Below are positions 19,201 to 30,062 of a DNA stretch of 64,000 nt, one piece after another. Position numbers and translations under genes: made by a program. This DNA comes from Closterium sp. NIES-65 (lineage: Eukaryota > Streptophyta > Zygnematophyceae > Desmidiales > Closteriaceae), in the NCBI GenBank assembly GCA_948144175.1, contig CANXME010002497.1, positions 1,818,501 through 1,882,500 on the forward strand. The letters run 5' to 3'. The first letter of the stretch is position 1. Each line of letters begins with the position of its first letter. The notes beneath the pieces are model-generated. The model did not search any database. It saw nothing but the letters and a program-made list of their open reading frames with translations, and was not told where the DNA came from.

Positions 19201-20739
19201 TACTCCTCTCAGTGGCAGGCAGCTATGGATGCACAGATGGCTTCCTGGAAGTCCACAGGCACCTACGTTGACGCGGTTCCCCCTCCTGGGGCGAACATCG
19301 TCAGTGGCATGTGGATCTTCAGGGTGAAGCGGCCGCCGGGCTCGCCGCCTGTCTTCAAGGCGCGTTACGTGGCTCGTGGCTTCAGTCAGCGGCAGGGAGT
19401 TGACTACTTTCAGACCTTCTCTCCCACCCCGAAGATGACTACTCTTCGGGTGCTGCTGCACATAGCCGCTCAGCGCGACTACGAGCTTCACTCTCTCGAC
19501 TTCAGCACTGCGTTCTTGCAGGGTAGCCTGCACGAGGAGATCTGGCTTCGCCGTCCACCTGGCTTCACTGGGACTTTCCCTCCTGGCACCCAGTGGAGCC
19601 TCCGACGGCCAGTCTACGGTCTCCGCCAGGCACCGCGTGAGTGGCACGACACACTGAGGACTACGCTTGCGGCTCTTGGGTTTGCTCCTTCTACTGCTGA
19701 CCCGTCGCTGTTTCTTCGCACCGACACTTCCCTGCCGCCGTTCTACATCCTCGTGTACGTCGACGACCTGGTCTTTGCCACAGCGGACACTGCTGGACTC
19801 GCCTACGTGAAGTCCGAGCTGTTGAAGAGACACACGTGCACAGACCTGGGTGAACTGCGCAGCTACCTTGGCTTGCAGATCACTCGGGACAGAGCACGCC
19901 GCACCATTACCTTGACTCAGTCACACATGGTGCAGCAGGTCCTTCAGCGCTTCGGCTTCACGTACTCCTCGCCTCAGGCCACTCCTCTGCCTACTCGCCA
20001 CTCACTCTCAGCTCTGCCTTCGGATGAGTCCGTAGAGTCGAGTGGTCCGTATGCGGAGCTTGTTGGCTGCCTCATGTACCTGATGACCTGCACACGACCT
20101 GACCTTGCATACCCTCTGAGCATTCTTGCACGCTATGTTGCTCCTGGGAGACACAGACCGGAGCACATGGCTGCAGCGAAGAGGGTATTGCGCTACCTGT
20201 GCAGTACGTCAGGCATGGGGCTAGTGCTTGGAGGGCGGAGTCCAGTGGTCCTTACCGGCCACGCGGACGCTTCTTGGGCTGACGACCAGGCTACGCAGCG
20301 GTCGTCACAGGGTTACACCTTCAGCCTTGGTTCCGGCTCTGTCTCGTGGCGGTCTACTCGCTCGTCTTCGGTTCTCGGCTCCAGTTGTGAGGCTGAGATC
20401 TACGCCGGGGCCATGGCTGCACAGGAGCTTCGCTGGCTCACCTACCTGCTGACTGACCTTGGAGAGCCGCCTCGTTCTCCTCCAGTGCTGTACGTAGACA
20501 ACAAGGCTATGCTGGCCTTGTGTCGAGAGCAGCGCTTGGAGCACAGAACGAAGCACATTGCTCTCCGCTACTTCCTTGCTCGTGAGCTGCAGCAGCGTGG
20601 TCAGTTGCGACTTGCGTACGTGGCCTCTGAGGCCAACACTGCTGATGTGTTCACCAAGGCACTTGCGCCTTGTGACCATCAGCGCTTCTGCACCCAGCTG
20701 GGTCTTGTGCCTGTCTTGCCTCACTTGCTCTCCTCTTGA
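16204..20739 (+). CDS. Copia B Pol: protease, integrase, linker, RT, RNase H
   Basis: An open frame of 1511 codons. Protease LDSGASRSFF at residues 64-73; pre-integrase ETLLWHHRLGHPS about 216; integrase core with LHMDVWGPAPV, VVDDYSRY, LHSDRGGEF and QQNGIAERR (the D, D, E residues) about 290-400; integrase C-part GKVGDASVFRVWGSRAFV; linker of GAEPG-like repeats about 575-660 and Gly/Ala text to 770; reverse transcriptase from SGMWIFRVKRPPG (about 1035) with LVYVDDLVFATAD (about 1180); RNase H GHADASWADD about 1355 and SSCEAEIYAG; ending at LGLVPVLPHLLSS. It ends 200 bp before the 3' LTR. ATG at 16204 is only the first Met in the frame. Confidence 0.95.
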   Translation: MYVVDYSEENEGYRCFQPDPGIGTAALGACEAAALGASASALSGTGETALSGTESSSSSLTFTLDSGASRSFFRDRTTLSPLARPVAVSLADPSGGPVLSHFSTVLPCPAAPSGTLSGLYLPSFSTNLVSGADLQDGGVHQFTPARQRVTHCTEARTGRHLATFSRRPGSSLYTLTVESPPVPASGQVAASGQVLAAASRSGPESAPCSCRLLSHETLLWHHRLGHPSLPRLRSMASRVLVSGLPQSLPPLPSGPGPSCVPSVEGRLRATPHSSHFPPTEAPLQTLHMDVWGPAPVRGQGYERYFLLVVDDYSRYTTVLPLRSKGAVTEVLIDWIREARLQLRKSFGSDFPVLRLHSDRGGEFSSRLLRDYCRARGIRQTFTLPDSPQQNGIAERRIGMVMDVARTSMMHAAAPHFLWPFAVRYAAHQLNLHPRVSRPAMSPALLWTGKVGDASVFRVWGSRAFVRDLSADKLSPRAAPCVFLGFPTDAPGWQFYHPSSRRVLSSQDVTFDESVPFYRLFPYRTPSLPPPPDFLVPVPPPVDPLPPQVPAPSGVSQVDAVDPVEVTGDSGAAAGAEPGGADSGGAVRGGAEPGGVSAGGAGPEGATAEGAEPGGAEPGGAVPGGAGSGGAGSGAAEPGGAELGAAEPGGAASGAAEPGVSPAAASRREPLSPQELREWFARRWRRAAESGGAAGAGAGASSTVEGAGAAGPGAAGPAGPPGAGAAEGVRAEPAAVGPAAGGVGGAGAVAEGAGAVPAESGAAARPRPYFVPLLQQVLGLSPPVEGPPPVQSQPLLEPSSPLPAPSPYTGPTGGLSERREPASRPASPVRAARASGRSSRQRPPPVPGTHRMSLRPSTAPLRAPLPSPPESSLPALADPESDSLRAASPTVTRLLATVVTDPSFESTAASALVAELVDFAARCRLDYAASLVAESVSVCPPSVGGECALGTDVLEDRQEELQCLAAASPHLASVLLAPEGDPDALDIPTPRSYAEAVEGPYSSQWQAAMDAQMASWKSTGTYVDAVPPPGANIVSGMWIFRVKRPPGSPPVFKARYVARGFSQRQGVDYFQTFSPTPKMTTLRVLLHIAAQRDYELHSLDFSTAFLQGSLHEEIWLRRPPGFTGTFPPGTQWSLRRPVYGLRQAPREWHDTLRTTLAALGFAPSTADPSLFLRTDTSLPPFYILVYVDDLVFATADTAGLAYVKSELLKRHTCTDLGELRSYLGLQITRDRARRTITLTQSHMVQQVLQRFGFTYSSPQATPLPTRHSLSALPSDESVESSGPYAELVGCLMYLMTCTRPDLAYPLSILARYVAPGRHRPEHMAAAKRVLRYLCSTSGMGLVLGGRSPVVLTGHADASWADDQATQRSSQGYTFSLGSGSVSWRSTRSSSVLGSSCEAEIYAGAMAAQELRWLTYLLTDLGEPPRSPPVLYVDNKAMLALCREQRLEHRTKHIALRYFLARELQQRGQLRLAYVASEANTADVFTKALAPCDHQRFCTQLGLVPVLPHLLSS
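17910..18185 (+). repeat. Copia B 15-bp linker repeat (GAEPG)
   Basis: About 17 tandem units of the GGTGCTGAGCCTGGG type, in frame, coding GGAEPGGA-like repeats. Units differ slightly, with GAAEP and GGAVP variants. Confidence 0.85.
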
Positions 20740-20936
20740 CTTCACTTGTACTGTGATATATATATATACCTGCTCTTGCTTGTCTAGCTTTATATATATG
20801 TCTGTACTCTTGCTTGTGAACTGGCCTTTGGCCTTGCTCTTGTGCTCGGACTGTGTGGTGACTTTGTGATCCACCCTGAGCTTTGCTTTGTCTTGCTTGA
20901 CTGGTCTTGTGACCCCTTGTTCTCCCCCACTTTGCC

Positions 20937-20946
20937 TATGGGGGTG
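20937..20946 (+). promoter_or_regulatory. Copia B polypurine tract
   Basis: TATGGGGGTG directly before the 3' LTR; the same tract precedes the 3' LTRs of A, C and G. It would prime plus-strand DNA synthesis. Confidence 0.8.
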
Positions 20947-21082
20947 TGTCAGAACATATCTATAGCTTATACTGCTGTGTAGGCTGTAGTGGGGTATCCC
21001 ATAGGGGGTACAACCCAGTTAGGGTTTCATATTTGTACTGCTTTCATTCATAGTTCATTCATTCCTGCTTACTCATTTCACA
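20947..21082 (+). repeat. Copia B 3' LTR (136 bp)
   Basis: Reads identical to 13748-13883. Followed by the ATTCA duplicate. Confidence 0.95.
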
Positions 21083-21087
21083 ATTCA

Positions 21088-21427
21088 TGCTTGCTATTAT
21101 TTCCTTACGCTATTCCTAGCTTAGGATTATTTTCTGCATGCATGAATTGCTTGATTTCCTAGGTTCGTTGCTATACTATAGTTATTATAGTTATAGGCAC
21201 CGAACCAGGTTACGTGCACCGAACTCAAGCTATTCGGTCGCCACCGAATTGCTTTCTACCGAGTTCGGGAAGGCTCTGTTCGGGACGCTTCGCGACCCTC
21301 AGAACATTCGCGTAACACTTGGGTTACCTGCCTTGTGTCGAGCCTATATATACCCTCATGTTGTACCCAGGTGATCATTCAATTCAATTTGAATCATCTT
21401 TTCTGAGCTTGATCCCAGATCCTCACA
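21088..21427 (+). repeat. Gypsy 5' LTR, right piece
   Basis: Continues TGCTTGCTATTATTTCC... after the ATTCA duplicate (21083-21087) and ends GATCCTCACA. It aligns along its length with 26449-26782. Confidence 0.9.
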
Positions 21428-21429
21428 CT

Positions 21430-21443
21430 TGGTAATCAGAGCG
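21430..21443 (+). promoter_or_regulatory. Gypsy primer binding site
   Basis: TGGTAATCAGAGCG two bases after the LTR; initiator-Met type with one extra A compared with the usual form. Confidence 0.7.
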
Positions 21444-21857
21444 GGTTTACACGCGAGGTCTTCAACCGCTTAGTTCCGGCCTTCAAAAACCGCGGGGGCG
21501 ACGACGAAAGCGCCGATACGGGTATGTAAAACCAGTTCCGCGCAATTTTTCTAAGTCCCCCTCGATTCGGTTTTCGAACACCCCTCAGATTTACTGGTGG
21601 AAAGGTTGGAGTTTCGACCGTTCGATCGAGTCTCATCTCAACGGCCCATAGAATTTCACCCAAAAAGGTTGGAATTTGGAGCGTCGGATCGATTTTCTCC
21701 TCAACGGCCAAGATTGGACGCGAATTTCGCCTGAGGGAGATTTACGCAACCTACAGAATTCGCGCTCGTCGATTCTACAGTCAATTTGACTCGCAGTAAG
21801 TCGACCAGCACCTAGAATTCGATTATTTTCGTCGCGCATCTTCTTTTAAATCGCCAA

Positions 21858-23702
21858 ATGGAGGGAAAAGGGGATATTTCAGTACAGAAAATCGCGGAGT
21901 TACGTGCTGAGCATAAGCAAATACATGCGGCGCTCCAACGACTCGAAAAACTCCTTGCGAACCTGTCGGCAACCGCCACAGCAGCAGCGACAACAGTAGC
22001 AGCAAAAGCAGCAGCTACACCGACAATTCTACATGCGACAACGGCAGCAGCTATAGTTAACCTCGAAGTAGTGAAGCTGAGGCTACCGGAGGCGTTCGAT
22101 CCTACAGTAAAAAGGAACGACGTTCGTCGATTTGTAGCTGAACTCGAAATTTACTTCGAAGCCGTTAGATGCACGACCCCGACAAAAGACGCAATGCGCA
22201 TACGGCTCGCAGCAACACTGTTACGAGGCCCAGCTCTAGAGTGGATCAACAACAGAATAGTCCAAGGCGAGGGGACGTGGGCGCAGTTTCCCGCAGCACT
22301 GATCGAACAGCTCGACACGTTGAACAGTAGCTACTACGGAACACGACGCAACAAGCCAACTAGTAGCATGAGGCGATTGGCACCACCCACGACTGCCGAC
22401 CCGATGGAGAACGACGAGGGCGATGTGGAGCAGCGGCTAGCAAATAATGAGACGTGCAAATTTTGCGGCGCTACAGGACATCGTATCTTGGCGTGTTGGA
22501 AAATGGAGAGAAGGTGTGCGGAGCTGAAGGACAAGAGCAGTGCGGCACCCCCGAAGCAGAAAACGGACAACGTGGCAACTTCGGAGAGGGCGAAAAAAGG
22601 AGAATATGGTGGCGCAAATTTAAAACGTCACGACCAGCCGGCACCAGGGGAAATCGCCGAGACTAATGAAGGATCCGCGAAACAAGACCCTGCACCGACC
22701 GGGAAACTCCAGCCGTATACCCCGACAAGTAAGAATATTACTTCTCGTGGGTTTCAAGCCTTTATTAAGGGAGAGTCAGAAATTAAACCGGTACCGGGTA
22801 TTATGGGGACCCTACTCCAGAGCGCTAATACGGGTCGAGCGTTCCGAGGAGTTAATATTCTCTCCCAGCAGCACTGTTTCAAGGCTCCCTGTTCCCCACA
22901 GATGAAGCCTACACAGCTGCAAAGGCTTAGTGGAAGGTTCCAGGCCCAAGAGAAGCCGAATCGGCCTCGGATAAATCCTTCTAACCTTTCTCAGTTGAAA
23001 ACTGATACTGAAGCTGCATCTTTGAGCGCAGGACCTAGGGATAACATATTCGACGTACCCTACGATCCTATAAGCGATACCATCTACGGATACTCGGAGC
23101 AGCAGCAACCACTAGTACTCGAGGTGATCTGCAACGGGCGTCGCCTCCAGACCCTGGTGGACAGTGGTGCGTCCCACGCGGTGTGTGACCGCGGGACGTT
23201 GGAGAAAATTGGAGAATCCTACGAAGAAACCCAGTTTACAGCAACGATGGTGGACGGTACGAAGCTTCCCATCCACGGAAAGTCAACACTGCAGCTGCAG
23301 ATAGGGGCGTTGAGGTGGAAGCCGACGTTGCCGATCACGAACATCAAGGGACTAGATTTCATCTTGGGGCAAGATTTCCTTAAGCGGTTCAACCCCAAGA
23401 TCCACTGGGTCAACCGGAAAACGTGCATCTACAACAACGGGAAACGAGTGGAGCTGCGAAGCTTGACGGATATAGGGAGCGTTCCTGAAACGACACTGGC
23501 ACGGTTCAAACGGACAGTGAACGAGAGTAACACGGGTTACTTAGCACTGGTTATAGCAGCAGCAGAGGAGGAGGTCTTGGAGCAGTACAAGGATATAATG
23601 CCCGACGACGTACCAACAGGCGTACCTCCAGCACGCACCCACGAGCACGAGATCGTGGAGGAACCAGGTGCGAAACCCGTCTCAGTGCACCATACCGACT
23701 AA
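21858..23702 (+). pseudogene. Gypsy Gag and protease
   Basis: Begins MEGKGDISVQKIAELRAEHK with a coiled-coil-like start, then an Ala/Thr-rich stretch, a capsid-like part (LRLPEAFDPTVKRNDVRRF) and a classic zinc knuckle CKFCGATGHRILAC at about residues 199-212. The protease active site is LVDSGASHAVCD at about residue 434. Gag and protease share one open frame of 614 codons, as in many plant chromoviruses. The start at 21858 fits the distance from the primer site. Encoded roles: particle formation and polyprotein cleavage. Part of a broken element. Confidence 0.85.
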
Positions 23703-26400
23703 GTCGGACTGAACTGACAGACATGAAGAAACAGATAGAATATCTACTGGACAGACAACTGATCCGCCCATCCACCTCTCCCTACGGTGCACCAGTCCTC
23801 TTCACTCCAAAACCAGACGGCAGTCTAAGGATGTGCATCGACTACCGCGCACTGAACAAACAGACAGTCAAAAACAAATATCCCATACCACGCATAGACG
23901 ACCTACTGGATCAACTGCGTGGAGCAACAGTATTCTCGAAGTTGGACCTACGGTCGGGTTACTGGCAGATCAAAATGGCGGACAACTCGGTCCACAAGAC
24001 GGCATTCCGTACCAGATACGGCTCCTAGGAATACTTGGTGATGCCGTTCGGACTCTGCAACGCACCAGCAACGTTTCAGGCGGAGATGAATCACATCTTA
24101 CGACCCCTGCTCGACGAGTGCGTAGTTGTGTACCTGGACGACATTCTCATCTACTCCAAGAACATGAAGGAGCACGTGGAGCATCTGCGGAAGGTGTTCG
24201 AGATCCTGCGGAAAAACAAGTTCTACGTGAAGCTGTCGAAAATCGACTTCGCCCTGAAGAAGGTGCAGTTTCTCGGGCACATGGTGAGTGCCGAGGGCGT
24301 ACACGTGGACCCGCGGAAAATCGAAGCTGTCAAGAAATGGAAAGTACCCGAGAACATGAAGGAGTTGCAACAGTTCCTAGGCTTCGCCAACTACTACAAC
24401 AGGTTCGTGCCGCAGTACGCTAAGATAGCAGCGCCACTGACCGACCTACAGAAAGAGGATACGCCCTACAAATGGGATACGCCTCATCAGCAAGCCATGG
24501 AGCAGCTACAAACAGCACTAACTACAGCGCCAGTACTCATCCTACCAGATCCAGACAAGGACTACGTGGTGGAAGCAGACGCTAGTGACCAAGCAGTCGG
24601 AGCAGTACTGATGCAGGATCACGGACGCGTCTGCAACCCATCGCCTACCTCAGTAAGAAACTACACGGAGCAGAACTGAACTACCCCATCCATGACAAGG
24701 AAGCCTTAGCGATCGTCATAGCCTTCAAGGCGTGGAGGTGTTACCTAGAGGGAGCCAAGACTACAGTCTATACTGACCACTGCAGTCTCAAATACCTGAA
24801 GTCGCAGCCGACGCTCTCACGACGACAGGTGCGGTGGGTGGACTTCCTGGAAACTCACTTCCACTACGACATCGTCTACAAGCCCGGGCTACACAACAAA
24901 GCAGACGCATTGAGCCGCCCCGGACATGTAGCAGGCATCCAGCTCGACGGGATGAACCCTCTGCTCAAGGGTCTATTCCAACATGGGTACTCCGTGGATG
25001 CAGAGATTGTTACAGCACAGGCCAAGAAGTTGTTACAGTGGGAGAAAGACTTAGTTGTAAGGAAGGGTTCAGGAAAGATTTGGGTACCGAATTACGCCCC
25101 GCTACGGCAGATCCTATTGGAGGAGTTTCACGACGTACCTTACGCGGGACATTTCGGGAGCAACAAGACGTTAGCAGGGATAGCGAAGTATTACTACTGG
25201 CCCGGGATGGCAGCAGACGTGCAGCAGTTTGTCACCTCTTGCGACACGTGCCAGCGGATGAAGAGTAGCAAGCAGAAAAAAGCAGGGTTACTTCAGCCTC
25301 TACCCGTACCGGAGCAGCCATGGCAAGTCGTTAGCCTCGACTTCATCACGGGACTTCCTTCGACCTCACGAGGGCATGATGCTATACTCGTGGTGATCGA
25401 CAAGTTCTCTAAAATGGGTCACTTCATCCCGACCAACGCCACCGCTACTGCTGAAGCAACTGCTCGCCTCTTCTTTGACCGCATCATCACCATCCACGCC
25501 ATCCCTGCTACACTCATCTCAGACAGAGACCCCAAATTCACGAGTAAGTTCTGGAAGGAGCTCATGGGATTATTGGGGACTAAACTGGCGATGTCCTCAG
25601 CATACCACCCACAGACTGACGGACAGACAGAGCGACTCAATCAAGTGGTTGAACAGTTACTGCGCACAGCTTGCACAGACGACGTCAGCCACTGGGACAC
25701 ACAGTTACCGACCCTAGAGTTCGCTTAGAACAACGCGTCTCATGCGGCCACAGGGAAAACTCCTTTTTTCCTGTGTTACGGACGGGAACCACTTACACCA
25801 CAGCAGCCAACCACACCGGCACACGTCCAAGCCGCACATGACTTCGTCACCACCATGCAGCAGCTATGGGAGAAGACTCAGCAACGTCTCACCACGATGC
25901 AAAACTCCCAGAAGCAGTATGCCGATCGCCAGCGATGAGATCACTCAGTAGTAGTCGGAGATCAGGTGCTTCTTGACACGCGCAACTTGAACATGTCTCA
26001 CCTTCCATCCAAACTCCGGCCTCGCTTCTGTGGTCCTTTTCTCGTTGAGACACAGGTGACACCAGTTACATTCCGCTTGCGCTTACCAGATGCATGGAAG
26101 CTTCACAACGCTTTCCATGTCCAGCTACTGAAGCCCTACAAGGACCCCAACCAACAGTTCCAGGGACGGCAGCTTCTGCCACCTCCTCCTGTTCTCATCC
26201 AGGATGAACCTGAATATGAAGTGGAGCGCGTTCTTTCTCATCGACGCCGCGGCGGCAAGACCCTCGAGTTCCTGATACGCTGGAAGGGTTATGACCCCAC
26301 TGAGGACAGTTGGGCTGTAGAAGCTGATATGGGCAACGCACGCCGTGCTCTAAGGGATTATCTTGTCAAGCATGGTGTATCTCACGCCACCCAGCTTTGA
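23703..26400 (+). pseudogene. Gypsy Pol: RT, RNase H, integrase, chromodomain
   Basis: Reverse transcriptase text from [16 protein letters not shown] (23738) through DLRSGYWQI and VVYLDDILIYS (about 24130), RNase H from VVEADASDQAVGAV (about 24570) to YTDHCSLKYL, integrase zinc-binding part (CDTCQRMK, 25240) and core with SLDFITGLP, LISDRDPKF and YHPQTDGQTERLN. The C-terminal chromodomain runs from about 26215 to 26395 (EYEVERVLSHRRR, FLIRWKGYDP, DSWAVEADM). Chromodomains of this class steer integration to marked chromatin. Broken. Confidence 0.85.
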
Positions 26401-26410
26401 GGGGGGGACG

Positions 26411-26782
26411 TGTGAGAGTACGTCGGCTTATGCTTGTTATTCATGCTTGCTATTATTTCCTTACGCTATTCCTAGCTTAGGATTATTTTTTGCATGCATG
26501 AATTGCTTGATTTCCTAGGTTCGTTGCTATACTATAGTTATTATAGTTATAGGCACTGAACCAGGTTACGTGCACCGAACTCAAGCTATTCGGTCGCCAC
26601 CGAATTGCTTTCTACCGAGTTCGGGAAGGTTCTGTTCGGGACGCTTCGCGACCCTCAGAACATTCGCGTAACACCTGGGTTACCTGCCTTGTGTCGAGCC
26701 TATTAAAGCCTCATGTTGTACCTAGGTGATCATTCAATTCAATTTGAATCATCTTTTCTGAGCTCGGTCCCAGATCCTCACA
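26411..26782 (+). repeat. Gypsy 3' LTR (372 bp)
   Basis: Starts TGTGAGAGTACGTCGGC right after the purine tract GAGGGGGGGACG and ends GATCCTCACA. Contains an AT-rich part near position 100 and the CCTATTAAAGCC box, a possible TATA region (TATATATA in the 5' copy). Confidence 0.9.
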
Positions 26783-26909
26783 TGTATAAAGCAGAATAAG
26801 CAACACTGTGATCAAAGCCTAGCAAGAGTAAACATGAAGGTATATGTTTATAGATCACACTACAAGCAAAGTCAAGAAGTGAGCAAGTGTCGCCAAGTAG
26901 GCACAAGGC

Positions 26910-29900
26910 CTAGAACAATACAGAAACGCTGGTGATAACAAGGCTGAAGTGCCTTGGTGAAGATATCAACAGTGTTGGCACGAGAGGCCACGTAAGCAAG
27001 ATGAAGCTGATCACGCTGCTGCAACTATCGAGCAAGGAAGTAACGCAGAGCGATGTGCTTTGTCCTCTGCTCCAGTATATGCTCCTGACAAAAGGCAATC
27101 ATGGCCTTGTTGTCGACGTACAGCACTGGAGGAGAACGAGGCAGCTCTACCAGGTCGGTCAGGTGAGCCGGCGTAACTCCTGTGCAGCCATGACCCCTGC
27201 GTAGATCTCAGCCTCACAGCTGGACCTGAGAACAGAAGACGAGCTGAGCCGGAGCCAAGGCTGAAAGTGTAACCTTGTGACGACCGCTGCGTAGCCAAGT
27301 CATGAGCCCATGAAGCGTCTGTGTGACCAGTGAGGACAACTCGAGCCCGTCCTCCAAGCACGAGCCTCATGCCCGACGTACTGCACAAGTAGCGCAACAC
27401 CCTCTTAGCGGCATCGATGTGCTCCTTCCTCTGTCTCCCAGGACCAACATAGCGTACCAGGATGCTAAGAGGGTATGCCAGGCTAGGTCATCTGGTACAT
27501 GAGGCAACCCACAAGCTCTGGATACGGGCCACTCGGCTCTACGGACTCATCCGAAGTCAGAGCTGAGAGCGAGTGGCGAATAGGCAGAGGAGTGGGCTGT
27601 GGCGAGGAGTACGTGAAGCCAAAGCACCATGCGTGACTGAGTCACGGTAATGGTGCACTGTGCTCTATCCCGGGTGATCCGCAAGCCAAGATAGCTTGTC
27701 AACTCACCCAGGTCTGTGCACGTGTGTCTCTTCTGCAGCTCCGACTTCACGTGGGCAAGTCCCTCAATGTAAGGAGTGGCAAAGATCAAGTCGTCAACGT
27801 ATACGAGGACGTAGAACGGCGGCAGAGAGGTGTCGGTGCGTAGAAACAGCGACGGTTCAGCAGTGAAGGAGCAAAGCCAAGAGCCGCAAGGCTCATCCTC
27901 ACTATGTCGTGCCACTCACGGGGCGCCTGGCGGAGACCTTAGACTGGCCGCCTGAGGCTCCACTGGGTACCAGGAGGAAATGACCCAGTGAAGCCAGGTG
28001 GGCGGCGCAGCTAGATCTCCTCGTGCAGGCTGCCCACTAGGAAAGCAGTGCTGAAGTCAAGATAGTGCATCTCGTAGTCACGCTGAGCAGCTATGTGCAG
28101 CAGAACTCGAAGAGTGGTCATCTTCGGAGTGGGGGAGAAGGTCTGGAAGAAGTCAACTCCCTCTCGCTGACTGAAGCCTCGTGCAACGTAACGCGCCTTG
28201 AAGACTGGCGGAGAACCCGTCGGCCGCTTCACCCTGAAAATCCACATGCCACTGACGATGTTCGCCCCAGGTGGGGGAACCTCGTCGACGTAGGTGCCTG
28301 TGGACTTTCAAGAAGCCATCTCTGCGTCCATGGCTGTCTGCTACTGAGAGGAGTATGGACCCTCTATCGCCTCTGCGTAAGAGCGTGGGGTCCGGATGTC
28401 TGGTGCATCCGGGTCTCCATCAGGGGCAATCAGCATAAACACGAGATGAGGTAAAGCAGCGGGAAAGCACTCAAACTCCTCCTGCCTGTCCTCAAGGACG
28501 TTCGTGCCAAGAGCACACTCACCCCCGATGGACGGAGGACAGATCAACTCTTACTCAGACTGAGCAACAAGAATATCGGCTTAGTCTAGACGACAAGCGG
28601 CAGCAAAGTCAACAAGCTCAGCAACTAGGGCAGACGCAGCAGTGGGCTCAAACGACGGGTCAGTGACAACAGTGGCTAGTAGACGCGTGACGGTAGGACT
28701 GGCAAGAAGAAGGGAGTCAGACTCCGGGTCCAGACCGTCAGGAAAAGAGGACGCAGGAGAAGACGGCAGAGGGACGCCCAGTGGAGCAGTGGATGGACGA
28801 AGTGCCATGTGGTGCGTGCCAGGGACAGGAGGAGGGCGCGGACGCGAGACACGACTACCAGTGCGAACAACGCAAACAGGCGATGAAGGACGAGACTCAG
28901 GCGACGTAGGATGAGACTCAAGCAACGCAGGACGAGACTCAAGCTACGCAGGACAAGACCTCTAGTTGGCCCAGAGTAAGGAGAAGGACCAGGCAGTGGA
29001 GAGGCTGGCTCTAGCTGCGACTGCGGCTTGGCAGGCTGTGGACACAATAAGGGAAGAGGGGGACCAGTAGAAGGCGGGAGGTCAAGAACCTGCTGAAGAA
29101 GCGGAACGAAGTACGGCAGCGGCCGCGCAGCACCTCCAAAACCAGCAGAGACAGCACCAGTATCCACAACTCCAGGGTCTCCAACTCCAACTCCCACCGT
29201 ACCACCAGCTCTAGCACCTCCAGCAGCTCCAGCTATAGGAGAACCTCCAGCAGTAACTCTGGCAGAACCACCAGCCCCAGCAGCTCTAGTGCCTCCAGTG
29301 CGAGCACCTCCGGGACCAGCGGATCCAGCGCCTCCAGCAGCTCCAACTCCTCAAGCAGCTCCCGCGCCAGCAGTACCTCCAGCAGTTCCAGCTCCAGCAG
29401 CACCTCGCTGGAGTCTCCAGCGGCGAGCAAACCACTCGCGCAGCTGCGGTGGGGAGAGAGGCCCCCGCAGGAACTCCAACAGACTCATCACCCCTAGTCT
29501 CAGCGACCACAGGCTCAGCTCCCTCAGAATCAGCACCCCTAGGCTCCACACCCTCAGACTCAGTAACCCCAAGATCAGCACCCCCAGACTCCACACGCTC
29601 AGGCTCAGAACCCCCACGCTCCACACACTCAGGCTCAGCACCCCCAGGCTCCGCACACGCAGGCTCAGCACCCCCAGGCTCTACACGCTCAGCCTCAGCA
29701 CCCCCAGCAGCACAACTAGAGTCAACCGCTACCTCGACAGGCTCGACAGCGTCTTCCTGGGACACACCTGGGGTAGCAAGACCCTGAGGGGGGAGGGGGT
29801 CTAATGGAGGAGGACCTGGGGCAAAGAAGAGCGGCAGGGGGGGGGGAGGGAAGCAGTGCAATAGGGGAAGAGGTGGTAAAAGGGAACTGACTCATCGAAC

Positions 29901-30062
29901 GTGACGTCCTGAGAGGGCGGGACGCGCCACAAGGTGGGGTGGTAAAACTGCTAGCCAGGCGCGTCAAGGACAAAGCCAAGGAACACGCAGGGAATAGCAC
30001 GGGCGGAGAGCTTTTTCGCGGTAGAATCGCGGACAAAGGCACGAGAACCCGAGACCCGAAAC
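26910..30062 (-). pseudogene. Copia C Pol: integrase C-part, linker, RT, RNase H
   Basis: Reading right to left: integrase C-terminal text (about 29990-29870), the Glu/Pro/Gly linker repeats (29500-29700), Gly/Ala linker, then MALRPSTAPLGVPLPS (about 28810), SGMWIFRVKRPTGSPP and YVARGFSQREGVDFFQ (28250-28100), LVYVDDLIFATP (about 27790) and RNase H text GHTDASWAHD (about 27325). It matches copia B Pol throughout. Several breaks. Confidence 0.8.

Larger units (their letters stand above)
13748..21082 (+). mobile_element. Copia B, very young Ty1/copia element, whole or nearly so
   Basis: 7335 bp with two 136-bp LTRs that read identical base for base by eye, and a perfect 5-bp target duplication ATTCA (13743-13747 and 21083-21087) in the gypsy 5' LTR. 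Layout is primer site, long repeat leader, Gag, Pol, polypurine tract. Long open frames cover nearly all of the coding part; it looks whole or has at most about one break. Identical LTRs mean insertion in the recent past. It is the reference copy for the A, C, D, E and G relatives. Confidence 0.95.
13715..26782 (+). mobile_element. Ty3/gypsy chromovirus, broken, with copia B in its 5' LTR
   Basis: Layout: 5' LTR (13715-13747 plus 21088-21427, split by copia B), primer site, Gag with zinc knuckle and protease, reverse transcriptase, RNase H, integrase, chromodomain, 3' LTR. Gypsy order (RT before integrase) and the chromodomain make it a chromovirus. It is inserted in the 3' untranslated part of copia C; the flanks TATAT and TGTAT match at 4 of 5 bases. 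LTRs differ at about 3 percent of sites by eye. Broken, about four breaks. Confidence 0.9.
13457..30062 (-). mobile_element. Copia C (reverse strand), broken, holding the gypsy and copia B
   Basis: A minus-strand copia of the same lineage. Its 3' LTR (13457-13569) and 3' untranslated part (13570-13714) lie left of the gypsy insertion, and its Pol (26783-30062) lies right of it. Parts present run from the C-terminal part of integrase through reverse transcriptase and RNase H to the 3' LTR. It ends at 30062 against copia E, which points the other way. Broken, with many breaks. It must be older than the gypsy inside it. Confidence 0.8.
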
